From NCBI RefSeq assembly GCF_000383235.1, contig NZ_KB910945.1, positions 1 to 64,000 of the forward strand: a stretch of DNA of 64,000 bases, given 5' to 3'. Under the pieces are notes generated by a model that did not search any database, was not told the origin of the DNA, and worked only from the letters and a program-made list of their open reading frames with translations. How positions within the stretch are numbered: the first letter of the stretch is position 1; the number at the start of each line of letters is the position of its first letter. The DNA comes from Bacillus sp. 123MFChir2. GTDB lineage: Bacteria > Bacillota > Bacilli > Bacillales > Bacillaceae_G. Made by a program: the position numbers and the translations under genes. Positions 1 to 8,969 of the stretch are shown piece after piece.

Positions 1-81
1 TACGCTGTTCTACAATTGAGCGGAGTTTTGCCGATGCAAAAGAACTACATGGCTATCGATACGCTCGGTTCCGAGGGATGA
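1..81 (+). CDS. C-terminal end of an unidentified protein (partial)
   Basis: An open frame runs from the window edge to a TGA at 79-81 and ends in residues reading MAIDTLGSEG. A strong terminator follows about 55 bases later on the same strand, which fits the end of a transcription unit. I do not recognise the protein, and 26 residues are too few to exclude a chance frame. Confidence 0.3.
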   Translation, partial: YAVLQLSGVLPMQKNYMAIDTLGSEG

Positions 82-136
82 AGTCTGTCCAAATACAGGC
101 ATATCTCACCGCAGCCTGCCAAAACATGAAAAAAAT

Positions 137-180
137 AGCCCTTCATCTGACCAGAAAGGGTCAGTTGAAGGGCTGTTTTT
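137..180 (+). terminator. Rho-independent terminator
   Basis: An arm reading AGCCCTTC plus CTGACC pairs with GGTCAG plus GAAGGGCT and is followed by a T run. It probably ends the transcript whose 3' end lies at the left window edge. Confidence 0.8.
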
Positions 181-240
181 CTTATTTTTTATTGTTTCGT
201 ACAATTTTTTTATACATAGTTACAATAAAGGTCATCAGAG

Positions 241-310
241 GTTGGGAAACCCAAAGGGTTTCCCAACACTCTGAAGAACCGATTCAATGTGTTGAATCGG
301 TTCTTTTTTG
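241..310 (+). terminator. Tandem hairpins ending in a terminator
   Basis: The first hairpin is a perfect 12-bp stem (241-252 with 256-267, loop AAA). The second is a 14-bp stem (274-287 with 292-305, loop TGTG) followed by a T run. No gene lies between this pair and the previous terminator, so it is either a backup terminator or the 3' end of a small RNA. Confidence 0.6.
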
Positions 311-339
311 TCAGCATGTTTAAAGTTAGCCTATATAAA

Positions 340-540
340 TCCATATAGATTGCTGCGATGGAGAAAAAGGAAGCTGAAGTCGTTTGCCATCGCTGGTTTT
401 AACTGCGCATGTGGCAGAAAAAGGCCCTGACCGCTTCTATGCACGGCCAGATGCTCTCGCCCACTTAAAAAGAATAGTTCTATGTTGTTTTTTTCATTTG
501 CATTTATATAGATTTCACTTCATGTATATCTATATTTCCT
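340..540 (+). repeat. Interspersed repeat family 2, copy A
   Basis: Shares the core CTGACCGCTTCTATGCACGG and the following GCTCTCGCCCAC with about fifteen other intergenic stretches in this window. An AT-rich tail containing TTTGCATTTATATAGAT follows, as in other plus-oriented copies. It has no coding potential. Confidence 0.75.
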
Positions 541-549
541 AGTGCGGTG

Positions 550-762
550 TTAGCTCTCGGGATATTGCCTTTCCGTTTCTTCAAACTGTTTTTCATATTC
601 GTTGCTAAATGCTTTATGTGTTTTTTGATCTTTATCCCAAGGATTTGATTTTCCTAATTTTTTATTGGAGGCAGAACCGTAAGGCCCTTCAGGAAACTCC
701 TCAGGAATGACATATTGATGTCTAGCTTGAGCAGTAGTAACATCTGTATATTGTTCATCCAT
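550..762 (-). CDS. Small conserved-looking hypothetical protein
   Basis: The frame encodes 70 hydrophilic residues from an ATG at 762, starting MDEQYTDVTTAQARHQYVIP and rich in Pro, Gly and charged residues (EEFPEGPYG, NPWDKDQKTH). There is no signal peptide or membrane segment. The open frame extends upstream to an ATG at 894, but that extension is read from a short interspersed sequence (TTCGACACGAAATAAAGAC) whose near copy lies at about 26465-26495, so I prefer an internal start. The region just before it (GWFSSK) may also belong to the protein; no convincing ribosome site decides this. The function is unknown. Confidence 0.5.
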   Translation of the reverse strand: MDEQYTDVTTAQARHQYVIPEEFPEGPYGSASNKKLGKSNPWDKDQKTHKAFSNEYEKQFEETERQYPES

Positions 763-874
763 TTTGGAAGAGAACCATCCTTTCACATTTACTTGATTCT
801 TAATATGCCCCCAAAAATTTTTATTTTTTATCGGCGCTTCGACACGAAATAAAGACCCCTCGACAAAAAACGAG

Positions 875-907
875 CAAAAAACCAGAAGCTGCACCGAGCT
901 CCTGGTT
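875..907 (-). terminator. Terminator of the VWA/AAA operon
   Basis: On the minus strand AACCAGGAGCT pairs with AGCTTCTGGTT around a CGGTGC loop and is followed by TTTTTT. It starts directly after the stop codon of the VWA gene. Confidence 0.85.
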
Positions 908-908
908 C

Positions 909-2792
909 CTATTCAATCGTCTTCAATAGTAATTTCTTCAATAACGGTTTAATCTTCAATCGTAAATCTTCCGCATGATTCGCTACTAAGAAGTGGTGGT
1001 TGTATATATTTTTCATCAGTTGATAGGTTGCTTCTTTTGCTTCGCCTTCTTCGATAAAGATCCCGATGACTTCTATACCGCTTTTACGAGCAAGTTTTAC
1101 AGCTTCGTGTGTATCTAAAATGCCATCTTGTTGATAGTCTAACGCAGACGGTTCGCCATCTGTGAAGACAAGCAAAAATTTATGCTTTTCCTGACGTTTC
1201 GCAAGTTTTTCGGAAACGATACGAATAATGTATCCATCGCGGTTATCTTCTTCTTCACGAAGTTGCATCACTTCTGGACCAATGCTTGGCAGCGTTGAGT
1301 TTTGATAAGTTACGACTTCATGAACGACGTTTGGCTTATTCTCGGGTGTAGCACTAGAAGCATCTTCCCAAAATCCGCTAATAGCGTGCGGAATTTTTAA
1401 CGATTTTAAAGCTTCATGGAAAAGAACGACGCTTTTTTTCGTTTCTTCCATTTTGTTATACATCGAACCAGAGCAGTCAACCAATAGTTGAAAGACAACG
1501 TCAAGCTCTTGTGATTCTTGTCCTTTTTTATAAAACATACGTGGTTGTTTTTCTGTATAAATACGCAGGAACTTTTTACGAAGTCTTCCATAGTATTTAT
1601 CAGCATTTGCGTTCGTTTTATTTTCAATTGTTTTTTCGATGATTTTCTTTAGTTCTTTTACATCTTTATTTACGACAGATTTGATCGCTTGATAGTCTTT
1701 CTTTTCGTCAGGCTGCGGTTTGCGAGCTTCTTTAAAAATATGCGTGGCGCCGGCGTTATATTTACCGTATACACCTTCACTTTGGCTAGAAGCATGAGAG
1801 CCCCTTGTATCTTCAGTATCTGCACCGTCGAAGTTCGACTGCGTACTTTTTTGGGAAGTACCTTGCACAGAAGCAAGTGCTTGATCACTATCCTCAGATT
1901 CACGGGCCGTATCACCCATCATATTTGTTTTTGTACCGCTCTCTAATTCAAAGCGTAAGAAGTTTTCGTTTTCATTGTTTTTATTTTCACGATGCCAAGT
2001 TGAAAAACTTTCATTGATTTTACTTTTATTATCGTCATCATCAACAATTTGCACATCATCGTTTGCTAATTCATCTACTCGTTCTTCAATTTTGTCAAAA
2101 ATGACAGAAGTATTGAGCGGAGCAAGGCCGAAGTAGTTATTAATCATATCATGCTCTAAAAGCTCTTCTAAGCGATAGCGAATTTTTTCGACAACATACA
2201 TCGTATCTTCTGTTGTACGCGTTTGGAATGTTTCGTGTAAAATTGCTTCAATGTGCTCAAAGTAGTCGTTGTTAAACATTTCGTATTTGTCGCTCGTTAC
2301 TGTTAAGTAACATAAGCAAATAAGCATATCAGCATGATAATTACGGATCCGGTTAATTTCATATTGTGAGCTGAAATAATTTCGATACATTTCTTTGCGG
2401 CGTGCAAAAATTGGTTTTGTACCAGGACGCTCTCGCTTCACAATTTCTTCAACTCGTAAATCTTCTAATAGAACGAATAACTGCGTTAAAAAATTTTTAA
2501 GCGGTGATTGCTGTAATTCTTTTGCATAACTACGAATCAATTTCATATCGGAATGATGTTTGTAGCCAAGCGCTTTTAAATATACTTCACTTTTTAAGCC
2601 GATTACTTTATCCGCTTCGCTTCGATCATCCCAAAAATGACTGATGACAATTTTATTTTCGATTTCGTCATAATATGCTTTATATCCATATTCTAAATAC
2701 GCATTTTCTTCTTTTAAAAGGGCGTACATTAAATTTTCCATTTGCAGAAATAGAGACGCATCGATTTTCTTGTCGCTAAAAATTTGTCTCAT
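909..2792 (-). CDS. VWA-domain protein, CobT/YojO-like
   Basis: A 627-residue soluble protein. The C-terminal quarter holds a von Willebrand factor A domain with an intact MIDAS start (VDCSGS, near residue 435) and a later FTDGEPS segment, as in CobT-like and B. subtilis YojO-like proteins. The middle (about 245-360) is acidic, Ser/Asn-rich and probably disordered. The N-terminal half is helical with no recognised motif. It lies 3 bases downstream of a MoxR-type AAA ATPase on the same strand, the usual partnership in which the ATPase remodels a target recruited through the metal-dependent VWA site. The client is unknown. No other cobalamin genes are present, so a cobaltochelatase role is unlikely. 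Confidence 0.85.
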   Translation of the reverse strand: MRQIFSDKKIDASLFLQMENLMYALLKEENAYLEYGYKAYYDEIENKIVISHFWDDRSEADKVIGLKSEVYLKALGYKHHSDMKLIRSYAKELQQSPLKNFLTQLFVLLEDLRVEEIVKRERPGTKPIFARRKEMYRNYFSSQYEINRIRNYHADMLICLCYLTVTSDKYEMFNNDYFEHIEAILHETFQTRTTEDTMYVVEKIRYRLEELLEHDMINNYFGLAPLNTSVIFDKIEERVDELANDDVQIVDDDDNKSKINESFSTWHRENKNNENENFLRFELESGTKTNMMGDTARESEDSDQALASVQGTSQKSTQSNFDGADTEDTRGSHASSQSEGVYGKYNAGATHIFKEARKPQPDEKKDYQAIKSVVNKDVKELKKIIEKTIENKTNANADKYYGRLRKKFLRIYTEKQPRMFYKKGQESQELDVVFQLLVDCSGSMYNKMEETKKSVVLFHEALKSLKIPHAISGFWEDASSATPENKPNVVHEVVTYQNSTLPSIGPEVMQLREEEDNRDGYIIRIVSEKLAKRQEKHKFLLVFTDGEPSALDYQQDGILDTHEAVKLARKSGIEVIGIFIEEGEAKEATYQLMKNIYNHHFLVANHAEDLRLKIKPLLKKLLLKTIE

Positions 2793-2795
2793 GAA

Positions 2796-3689
2796 TTATC
2801 CCTCAAAGAAATAGCTTTCTGCTAATTCACGTACCGTCATTTGTTCCGTCTCATCGCTTAATTTTGCAATAATGCTTCGTTCAATTGCACGCATTACTGG
2901 AATATAGACACTTAAATCACACGCATCGATAATACCGCGAATACTTGCAGCTTCTTCACTTACACGACCATCGCGAGCTAGCGGCATTAAGTCGCTTGCG
3001 AATGCCACAAACTTTTCGATTGTTTCTGCATTCTGTAATTTTGATTCAGCTAATAACAGTTCTTTTAATGTTTCACCTTGAATATAAGGAACTTCAATAA
3101 TAACGAAACGGTTTTTTAACGCTTCATTTAGTTCGCTCGTTCCAACATACCCTTCGTTAATCGCAGCAATTACACGATATTCATCACTGCCATACACAAC
3201 TTCTTGTGTGAATGGATTTGTAATCATTTTTCGGTAGTCGAGTGCACCGTGAAGAAGTGGAAGTGTTTCTGGTTTTGCCATGTTAATTTCATCGATATAA
3301 AGAAAGTGACCATTTTTCATGGCCTTCATCAATGGACCATCCACGAAAGTAACTTCAGAGGCACCTTCTGTTGTTGTTAATGTGTTGTATCCTAAAATTC
3401 CTTCTACATCTAAATCAACAGAGCAGTTAATGCTATGCATTGGCTTTTGAAATAAATAAGATAGCGTTTCAGCAAGAACGGTTTTACCGCTTCCAGTAGG
3501 GCCTTTTAAGAGAACGTTTTTGCCAAGAAGTAAGGCAGTAATCGCATCTTCGATAATGCTGTTATCTGCTGCTTTGTACATTTTTGTTCCAATTAAAGTA
3601 GCAACATTGCCCGCTGCCTGTTTATTTGTTTCATGAATAGTTACAAGTTGCTCTTTTAATCCTTCATGTATATGAAATTGTTCTAACAT
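2796..3689 (-). CDS. MoxR-family AAA+ ATPase, YojN-like
   Basis: A AAA+ ATPase of 297 residues from the chosen start. Walker A is GPTGSGKT (about residues 63-70). Walker B is FLYIDEIN, followed by MAKPETLPLLHGALD, typical of the MoxR/CobS class. A sensor segment AAINEGY and an arginine-rich C-terminal lid follow. The ORF opens at 3716, but an AGGTGGG ribosome site sits 6-7 bases before the ATG at 3689, so I take MLEQFHIHEG as the true N-terminus. It is followed after 3 bases by the VWA gene. The pair corresponds to B. subtilis yojN/yojO; the chaperone role is inferred from the family. Confidence 0.88.
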   Translation of the reverse strand: MLEQFHIHEGLKEQLVTIHETNKQAAGNVATLIGTKMYKAADNSIIEDAITALLLGKNVLLKGPTGSGKTVLAETLSYLFQKPMHSINCSVDLDVEGILGYNTLTTTEGASEVTFVDGPLMKAMKNGHFLYIDEINMAKPETLPLLHGALDYRKMITNPFTQEVVYGSDEYRVIAAINEGYVGTSELNEALKNRFVIIEVPYIQGETLKELLLAESKLQNAETIEKFVAFASDLMPLARDGRVSEEAASIRGIIDACDLSVYIPVMRAIERSIIAKLSDETEQMTVRELAESYFFEG

Positions 3690-3764
3690 GTATTTCCCAC
3701 CTAACATTATTTTCATAAAGTAAACAATCCTTCTTATGATAACGTGTTTTCATAAGTGAAGCAA

Positions 3765-3795
3765 AGAAAAAACATCTTCCAATTTGGAAGATGTT
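3765..3795 (-). terminator. Terminator of cls
   Basis: A 12-bp perfect inverted repeat (3771-3782 with 3784-3795, AACATCTTCCAA arm) followed on the minus strand by a T-rich run. It lies 30 bases past the cls stop. Confidence 0.8.
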
Positions 3796-3812
3796 ACCTT
3801 ATGTGCGCTGAT

Positions 3813-3828
3813 AGAAGTTTCACTTTAT
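3813..3828. repeat. bcr1-like terminal remnant
   Basis: The sequence GAAGTTTCACTTTAT matches the terminus of the longer bcr1-like elements (10322-10602, 61322-61620), including the TTTAT end motif. It overlaps the cls stop codon. Only about 16 bases are present, so this may be a remnant or a chance match. Confidence 0.35.
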
Positions 3829-5351
3829 AAAAGCGGGGAAATAAGTCGCATCAGTGATTCGAGCATTCTTTTTCGAATGCTCCTTCTTTGAAATACTTCC
3901 CAACGAATTTCTGTAGAATCCTTAAAGTCTTGTTCAAAATCACGTTTAATATCAAGGACAGTCTGTGAATTATACAACATAGCAATTAATTCATAATTCA
4001 GTTCAAAACTACGAATGTCCATATTTGCTGTACCAATTGTTGCAACTTCATCATCAATTAAGACAATTTTAGCATGCATAAATCCATCTTTATAACGATA
4101 AATAGAAACACCTGCTTCTAATAATGGGGAAAAGTAAGACTGAGAAGCTTGGTCGCTTATCACGCTATCGCTTATGCCAGGGTATAGAATACGAACATCA
4201 ATTCCAGCAATTGCGCTTAAACGTAATAATGTTAATGTTTCTTGATCGGGAATAAAGTATGGTGTTGCAATCCAAATAGAACGTTTCGCTGATGTCATTG
4301 CTGCTAATAGGGCATTGCGAATTGTTTTGTCATTTGCACTTGGTCCACTTGCGACGATTTGAACAGCACCTTCTGCCTGGACTGTCGACCCTGGGAAATA
4401 TTCTTTCTTCATAAAAGGTTCCCAAGAATAGCTGTTTAATCCACTACGTGCGTATAACCAATCTTCTAAAAAGAGCGCTTGTAGTTTGTATAATGCTTTC
4501 CCTTCAAGTTTTAAATGACTATCTCGCCAAATTGGAAATTTCTTGGAACGCCCAAGGTATTCATCTCCAACATTCAATCCACCTGTAAAACCGATTTTCC
4601 CATCAATAATAATGCTTTTTCGGTGATTCCGGTAATTGACAGTTTCGATTAACCATGGAGAAAGAACAGGATCAAATTCTACCACCTCGATTCCTGCATC
4701 CTTCATCGGTTGCAAAAAGGTGCTTCGTAATGGATAGCTTCCGAGGTCATCAAATAAAAAGCGGACAATGACACCCTCTTTTGCTTTTTTGATTAAAGCA
4801 TCTCGAATCTTTGTTCCAATTTCATCAGCTCGATAAATGTAGTATTGAATATGAATATGGTGCTTTGCTTCTTGAATGGAAGACAAAATTTCTGCAAAGG
4901 TTTCTTCTCCATTTGTTAATAATTTTGCTCTAGTTTCATCAGCAATAGGGCCACCGCCAAATTTTTGAATGATTGTAGTTAAATGGACAGAGTGTTCATT
5001 TAGAGACGATGGTATTTCTTGTTTCAATCGTTTTCCTTCTAAAATTTCACGGAACAACTTTCTTTGTTCTTCGGAACGATGTAAATGTTTTCTTCGGCGC
5101 CATTTACTTCGGCCAAATAATAAATATAAAAATACGCCGAAAATGGGGAGAATTGCTAATACTAAAAACCAAGCTAACGTACTTTGTGGGGATCGATTTT
5201 CAATAAAGATGACGAAAGCAATACCGACAGCTGTAATAAAGAATACGGCTCCAGCGAAAGTATATAACGATATAGATGATCTGTTTAATAGCATGAGTAA
5301 AATAGTTGAAATGGAAATAACAAATAGTAATTGCAGAACACGATTTTTCAT
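3825..5351 (-). CDS. cls: Cardiolipin synthase
   Basis: Makes cardiolipin by condensing two phosphatidylglycerol molecules at the membrane. About 508 residues. Two N-terminal membrane helices (about 5-55, including the ENRSPQSTLAW motif of the cardiolipin synthase N-terminal domain) precede two phospholipase D modules. Both HKD motifs are complete: HRKSIIIDGKIGFTGG in the first half and HAKIVLIDDEVATIGTAN near the C-terminus. The ORF can begin at a GTG at 5366, which overlaps the probable AAGGTG ribosome site. I prefer the ATG at 5351, although its spacing of about 12 bases is long. It is a single gene with its own terminator. B. cereus group strains usually carry several cls paralogues, so a paralogue number cannot be assigned here. 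Confidence 0.93.
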   Translation of the reverse strand: MKNRVLQLLFVISISTILLMLLNRSSISLYTFAGAVFFITAVGIAFVIFIENRSPQSTLAWFLVLAILPIFGVFLYLLFGRSKWRRRKHLHRSEEQRKLFREILEGKRLKQEIPSSLNEHSVHLTTIIQKFGGGPIADETRAKLLTNGEETFAEILSSIQEAKHHIHIQYYIYRADEIGTKIRDALIKKAKEGVIVRFLFDDLGSYPLRSTFLQPMKDAGIEVVEFDPVLSPWLIETVNYRNHRKSIIIDGKIGFTGGLNVGDEYLGRSKKFPIWRDSHLKLEGKALYKLQALFLEDWLYARSGLNSYSWEPFMKKEYFPGSTVQAEGAVQIVASGPSANDKTIRNALLAAMTSAKRSIWIATPYFIPDQETLTLLRLSAIAGIDVRILYPGISDSVISDQASQSYFSPLLEAGVSIYRYKDGFMHAKIVLIDDEVATIGTANMDIRSFELNYELIAMLYNSQTVLDIKRDFEQDFKDSTEIRWEVFQRRSIRKRMLESLMRLISPLL

Positions 5352-5415
5352 TGGTAGGAATGTCACCTTTTTCTAATTAGTTATAGCTATAGCTTTATTA
5401 TAAAATGTTTTATTT

Positions 5416-5449
5416 ACATTAAACAAATGGGAGCAGACTTGTTTAATGT
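5416..5449. promoter_or_regulatory. Inverted repeat between cls and the XrtG cluster
   Basis: Arms ACATTAAACAA and TTGTTTAATGT (11 bp, perfect) are separated by 12 bases in the divergent intergenic region. They could be an operator for either side. No T run follows on either strand, so a terminator is unlikely. Confidence 0.4.
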
Positions 5450-5618
5450 TTTAGAAAAGAGATAAATTTACATAGGTCGAAAGGGAAATACTATTGTTGT
5501 AACTGCTCTAATGTAATGGGAGTTTGAGATTTAGTTTTTGCTACTTTGTGTTTCATTATATACTATGTACTCGTTCTGTATGAAGGGACGCTACAAAATG
5601 GTTGAAGGAGAAATTATA

Positions 5619-5978
5619 ATGATTACAAAATATCGTCTACATTTTTATTTGAACGCAAGGCATTATGTGTCTATTAATGGGAAAAAATCAGATGTACATC
5701 CCCATACATGGGAAATTACATTACTTATTTCACATAAAAGAGAAGAAGAGTTACATTTTGCTCATATTGAAAACGTCATTGGAGAATACTTAAATGAATA
5801 TCAAGGAATTTGTTTAAATGATTCTCCCAGGTTTTCAGGAAGAAATTGTACGATGGAACAAATTGGACGAGTCTTTTTTGAAGATTTGACAGAGCGTTTG
5901 CAGAAGCAGGATGTCCCGCTTGAGGAATTAACAATTAATGAGAATCCAATGCGGCAATATGTGATTCAGAGAGGATAG
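5619..5978 (+). CDS. Small 6-pyruvoyl-tetrahydropterin synthase-like protein, XrtG-associated
   Basis: 119 residues from the ATG at 5619, which is preceded by GAAGGAG at 5604-5610; the open frame runs further upstream, but those codons lack a ribosome site. The fold signature of the PTPS/QueD family is visible: an early NARHY and HPHTWEI, corresponding to the zinc-binding HxH of the family, and a late TINENPM. The catalytic Cys normally between these motifs is not obvious, so a different reaction or a non-catalytic role is possible. It is the first gene of a tight operon (4-base gap to the next) with an exosortase and a glycosyltransferase. A small PTPS-like protein is a known component of Gram-positive XrtG loci, with unknown role. 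Confidence 0.75.
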   Translation: MITKYRLHFYLNARHYVSINGKKSDVHPHTWEITLLISHKREEELHFAHIENVIGEYLNEYQGICLNDSPRFSGRNCTMEQIGRVFFEDLTERLQKQDVPLEELTINENPMRQYVIQRG

Positions 5979-5982
5979 GAGT

Positions 5983-8388
5983 ATGAAATTTGAACAACGA
6001 AAACAAGTTGGGTTGTTTCTTTTTCACCTTTTTTTATTAATAGTATGTGCGTTACTTATGTCATGGTATGTGAATCGTTTCGGGCGTTATCCGTGGGGGT
6101 CGGATACATATGGACACTTATATAAAGCAAATTTACTATATGAAGAATTTCAAAAAGGAAATTGGTATGTGAATTATAGTGCCGAGTGGTATAACGGATT
6201 TCAACCATTTCGATTCTGGGCACCTTTATCTTATTACATTTTAGCTGTATTACGAATGTTGACAACGGATATGATTTCGGCGTATCAACTATTTTATATG
6301 TTTCTGTTTATTGTAGGTGGACTTGGCTGGTTATTGTGGGGAGTGTATACAAAACGACAATGGTTAGCGTTTTGTATTAGTATACTATGGTTCTTCGTTC
6401 CAGAAAATCTTCGTATTTTATTTGCAGAAGGAAATGTTCCTTTTTGTACGATTACATCAATGATACCCTTTCTATTTTTACTATTTTACCGTGCAGTACG
6501 TGAAAAAAGACTTCACTTATATCTCCTTCTTTCTATCTTAATGGCAATCATAACACTCATTCATCCGATGTTAACAGCTATGGTCGGTCTTTCCTTCTTT
6601 TTATTTTGTCTTATCGATTCAATTGTAAATAAAGAGATGATTCATAAATTTATTGTACTGATGTATGCTGCATTAGGGATTTGTTTATCTGGATTTTGGC
6701 TATTTCCAGCATTAAATGGCGGCATTATTGGAATGGATCGAGAGGCTAATTTAGAAGTAATGGCACTACACTCGTATCCATTAAGTGTATCGCTGCATCC
6801 ATTTTTACGTTTTCAGGATATCGAAATTTATTATTTTGGCTGTTCATTTGCTGCTTTAGCTTTATTTGGTTTACTCTTTAGTTCTAAAAAACAGGTGACA
6901 GGTTTTTCAGTTGCGTTATTCATTATGATCGGCACAACAAAACTAGCATTACCCCTGCTGCAAAACATGCCTTTTGTTCAAGTGTTATGGATGCGCCGCT
7001 TTACGGCAATGGCGATGATAATGATTTTGTTCTCTTTTTTACTATGGAAAAATCTTCGTAAATCGTTCATGTGGCTGTTTATTTTGTTGTTAGCTGTTGA
7101 TTCGGGAGCTTCTTTTTATACAATTGGGTTTAACCGAGAATTTCCGAAAGGACAAGCTGAAGATTTAGATGTAGCAATTTCTGCAGCATCGCAGCGGATC
7201 GCGATGTTAGATAACTCCGAATACGGTTCGTTTCCAAGTTATTATTTATCCTATCATGGAATGCAAAATAAGGTGAAAGATCAAGTGTATGGCTGGGCAT
7301 GGCAAGGAGCAACAACGGCACAAAATTTAGTACAAATAAATACAGCATTAGAACATGAATATTATGACATTTTATTTGATCGTACGCTAGAAACAGGTGC
7401 GGATACATTCGTATTAAAGAAGAATTTTGTTAAGCATCCTGAGGAAATGAAGAACGCGGTCAAACGAGTAGGATATGAATTACGAAAGGAAACACCTAGC
7501 AACTATATTTATAAATATCCTATTGAAGGGAACTTTGGAACGAAAGTGCAATATGAGGGGATTGCAATTGGGAAATATGCACCCAATATTACGTATATGT
7601 TCCCGCAATTGTTAATAGGGGACAGAATGAAAGTTGATGACTACACGTTTAGCGAGTTGAAAAATTATAAAGTTGTTTACATTTCAGGATTAAATTACAA
7701 AGACAAACAAGCAGCAGAACAGTTAGTGAAAAAATTATCCGATCATCATGTGAGGGTGGTAATCGATACAGCTGGAATGATAGAACCATTTCTGCATGTA
7801 AATGTGCAACCAATTGCGCTGCAAAATCAGTATGGGGAATTATTTTATAAAGGTAAAAAAATGAAGACAAAACCGTTTCCTAAACAATCAAGTGATTGGA
7901 GAACGAATGTTATTAGTGATACAACTGATTTAGATTCACAGTTATATGTGAATAAGCAGATTTTTAATTACCTTTCGAAAAGCCAAAATGAAAATGTAAT
8001 GTTTATGGCATTAAATATTCCTTATTATACGTTTGTAACAAAAAATGTGGATACACTCCAAATTCTTGAGGATCTATTGCAATTAAAAGCTTACACATTA
8101 CCGAAGAGAGAAGTTGTACCAGTACGTTTAAAACGAAATCATAATGAAGTCATTGTTGATAGCGAACAAGTAAACGTACTTGTACCTGTTGCAGCAATTG
8201 ATGCTTTTCAAACAGTAGAAGGTACATATGAAAAAATGAATCAATTTATAAACATGAAGACGAAACATGTGAAAGTACATGTTGGCTATCCGTATATGAT
8301 GCAAGGTGCTGTTTTATCTGTGAGTGCTTTATGCATCATTTGTAGTTTATCGTATGGAATATATAGAAGAAGGGAGGGAGAAACATGA
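5983..8388 (+). CDS. Large polytopic PTPS-related membrane protein (GT-C-like), XrtG-associated
   Basis: 801 residues. The first half has about ten to twelve hydrophobic helices (starting about residues 9-28, then 80-395). After the first helix an extracytoplasmic loop carries GSDTYGHLYKANLL, a placement that resembles the acidic catalytic loop of GT-C glycosyltransferases using lipid-linked sugars. The second half (about 400-770) is a large extracytoplasmic domain, and a final helix (about 771-793) ends in RRREGE. It resembles the membrane family named PTPS-related, which co-occurs with XrtG. The ribosome site is GGATAGGAGT. The stop overlaps the next start by ATGA coupling. A glycan-transfer role is inference from topology and neighbours. 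Confidence 0.7.
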   Translation: MKFEQRKQVGLFLFHLFLLIVCALLMSWYVNRFGRYPWGSDTYGHLYKANLLYEEFQKGNWYVNYSAEWYNGFQPFRFWAPLSYYILAVLRMLTTDMISAYQLFYMFLFIVGGLGWLLWGVYTKRQWLAFCISILWFFVPENLRILFAEGNVPFCTITSMIPFLFLLFYRAVREKRLHLYLLLSILMAIITLIHPMLTAMVGLSFFLFCLIDSIVNKEMIHKFIVLMYAALGICLSGFWLFPALNGGIIGMDREANLEVMALHSYPLSVSLHPFLRFQDIEIYYFGCSFAALALFGLLFSSKKQVTGFSVALFIMIGTTKLALPLLQNMPFVQVLWMRRFTAMAMIMILFSFLLWKNLRKSFMWLFILLLAVDSGASFYTIGFNREFPKGQAEDLDVAISAASQRIAMLDNSEYGSFPSYYLSYHGMQNKVKDQVYGWAWQGATTAQNLVQINTALEHEYYDILFDRTLETGADTFVLKKNFVKHPEEMKNAVKRVGYELRKETPSNYIYKYPIEGNFGTKVQYEGIAIGKYAPNITYMFPQLLIGDRMKVDDYTFSELKNYKVVYISGLNYKDKQAAEQLVKKLSDHHVRVVIDTAGMIEPFLHVNVQPIALQNQYGELFYKGKKMKTKPFPKQSSDWRTNVISDTTDLDSQLYVNKQIFNYLSKSQNENVMFMALNIPYYTFVTKNVDTLQILEDLLQLKAYTLPKREVVPVRLKRNHNEVIVDSEQVNVLVPVAAIDAFQTVEGTYEKMNQFINMKTKHVKVHVGYPYMMQGAVLSVSALCIICSLSYGIYRRREGET

Positions 8389-8969
8389 GCTCCATTATCA
8401 TTGGTATGCTACTGATTGTACTTTGTATTTTCGGATATGTGATGATGCAACGGATTGAATTACGCTTCTTTGCTTTTATAGTAGGAAGCGTAGGTTTTTT
8501 TACAATTTGTATGCTGTACTTTCTGCCTTACGTTGAGAAATACGCAAACATTGTAAATTCCTATGTGTTAGAGTGGATTTCGGCCGTATTTCTAGTATTT
8601 AATGTGCATCGTGAATTTGCATTCGTAACAATTGAGACGGGGAAAGGAATTGTTACGATGGTATTGAATTATGAATGCTCCGGCGGTATTGAACTGCTCG
8701 TGTTTCTTTCTCTCGTTCTTTTTTTCCCATTTGGAAATATAAAAACAAAGGCATTATCAACTATTTTTGGTTTATTCTTTTTAATTGTCGCGAATATTTT
8801 GCGGCTACTATTCATTATTATTGTCACAAAGATATTTGGAGCGGACGCATACAAACTTGTTCATATGATATTCGCTCGCATTCTTTTCTTTGGTTTAACC
8901 GTATATCTTTATTATGTATTATTTACACTTGTTCAAATTCGCTATCAGAAAGTAGGTGAATTAAAGTGA
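8385..8969 (+). CDS. xrtG: Exosortase family protein XrtG
   Basis: A 194-residue integral membrane protein with about six to seven helices. The three residues that define exosortases are present in order and spacing: Cys98 in NYECSGGIE, Arg140 in ANILRLLF and His160 in KLVHMIFARI. Exosortases are thought to recognise a C-terminal tripartite sorting tail and cleave it, sometimes with transfer to another molecule. The start overlaps the upstream stop by 4 bases and follows AGGGAGGGAG. The glycosyltransferase start overlaps its stop by 4 bases. The presumed substrate is the protein at 10617-11339. XrtG is the Firmicutes branch; its biochemistry is poorly known. Confidence 0.85.
   Translation: MSSIIIGMLLIVLCIFGYVMMQRIELRFFAFIVGSVGFFTICMLYFLPYVEKYANIVNSYVLEWISAVFLVFNVHREFAFVTIETGKGIVTMVLNYECSGGIELLVFLSLVLFFPFGNIKTKALSTIFGLFFLIVANILRLLFIIIVTKIFGADAYKLVHMIFARILFFGLTVYLYYVLFTLVQIRYQKVGELK

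Noticed and set aside
909-3689. Cobaltochelatase CobT/CobS
   Set aside because: The domain similarity is real, but no cobalamin synthesis genes are near and the pair matches the generic MoxR/VWA chaperone type.
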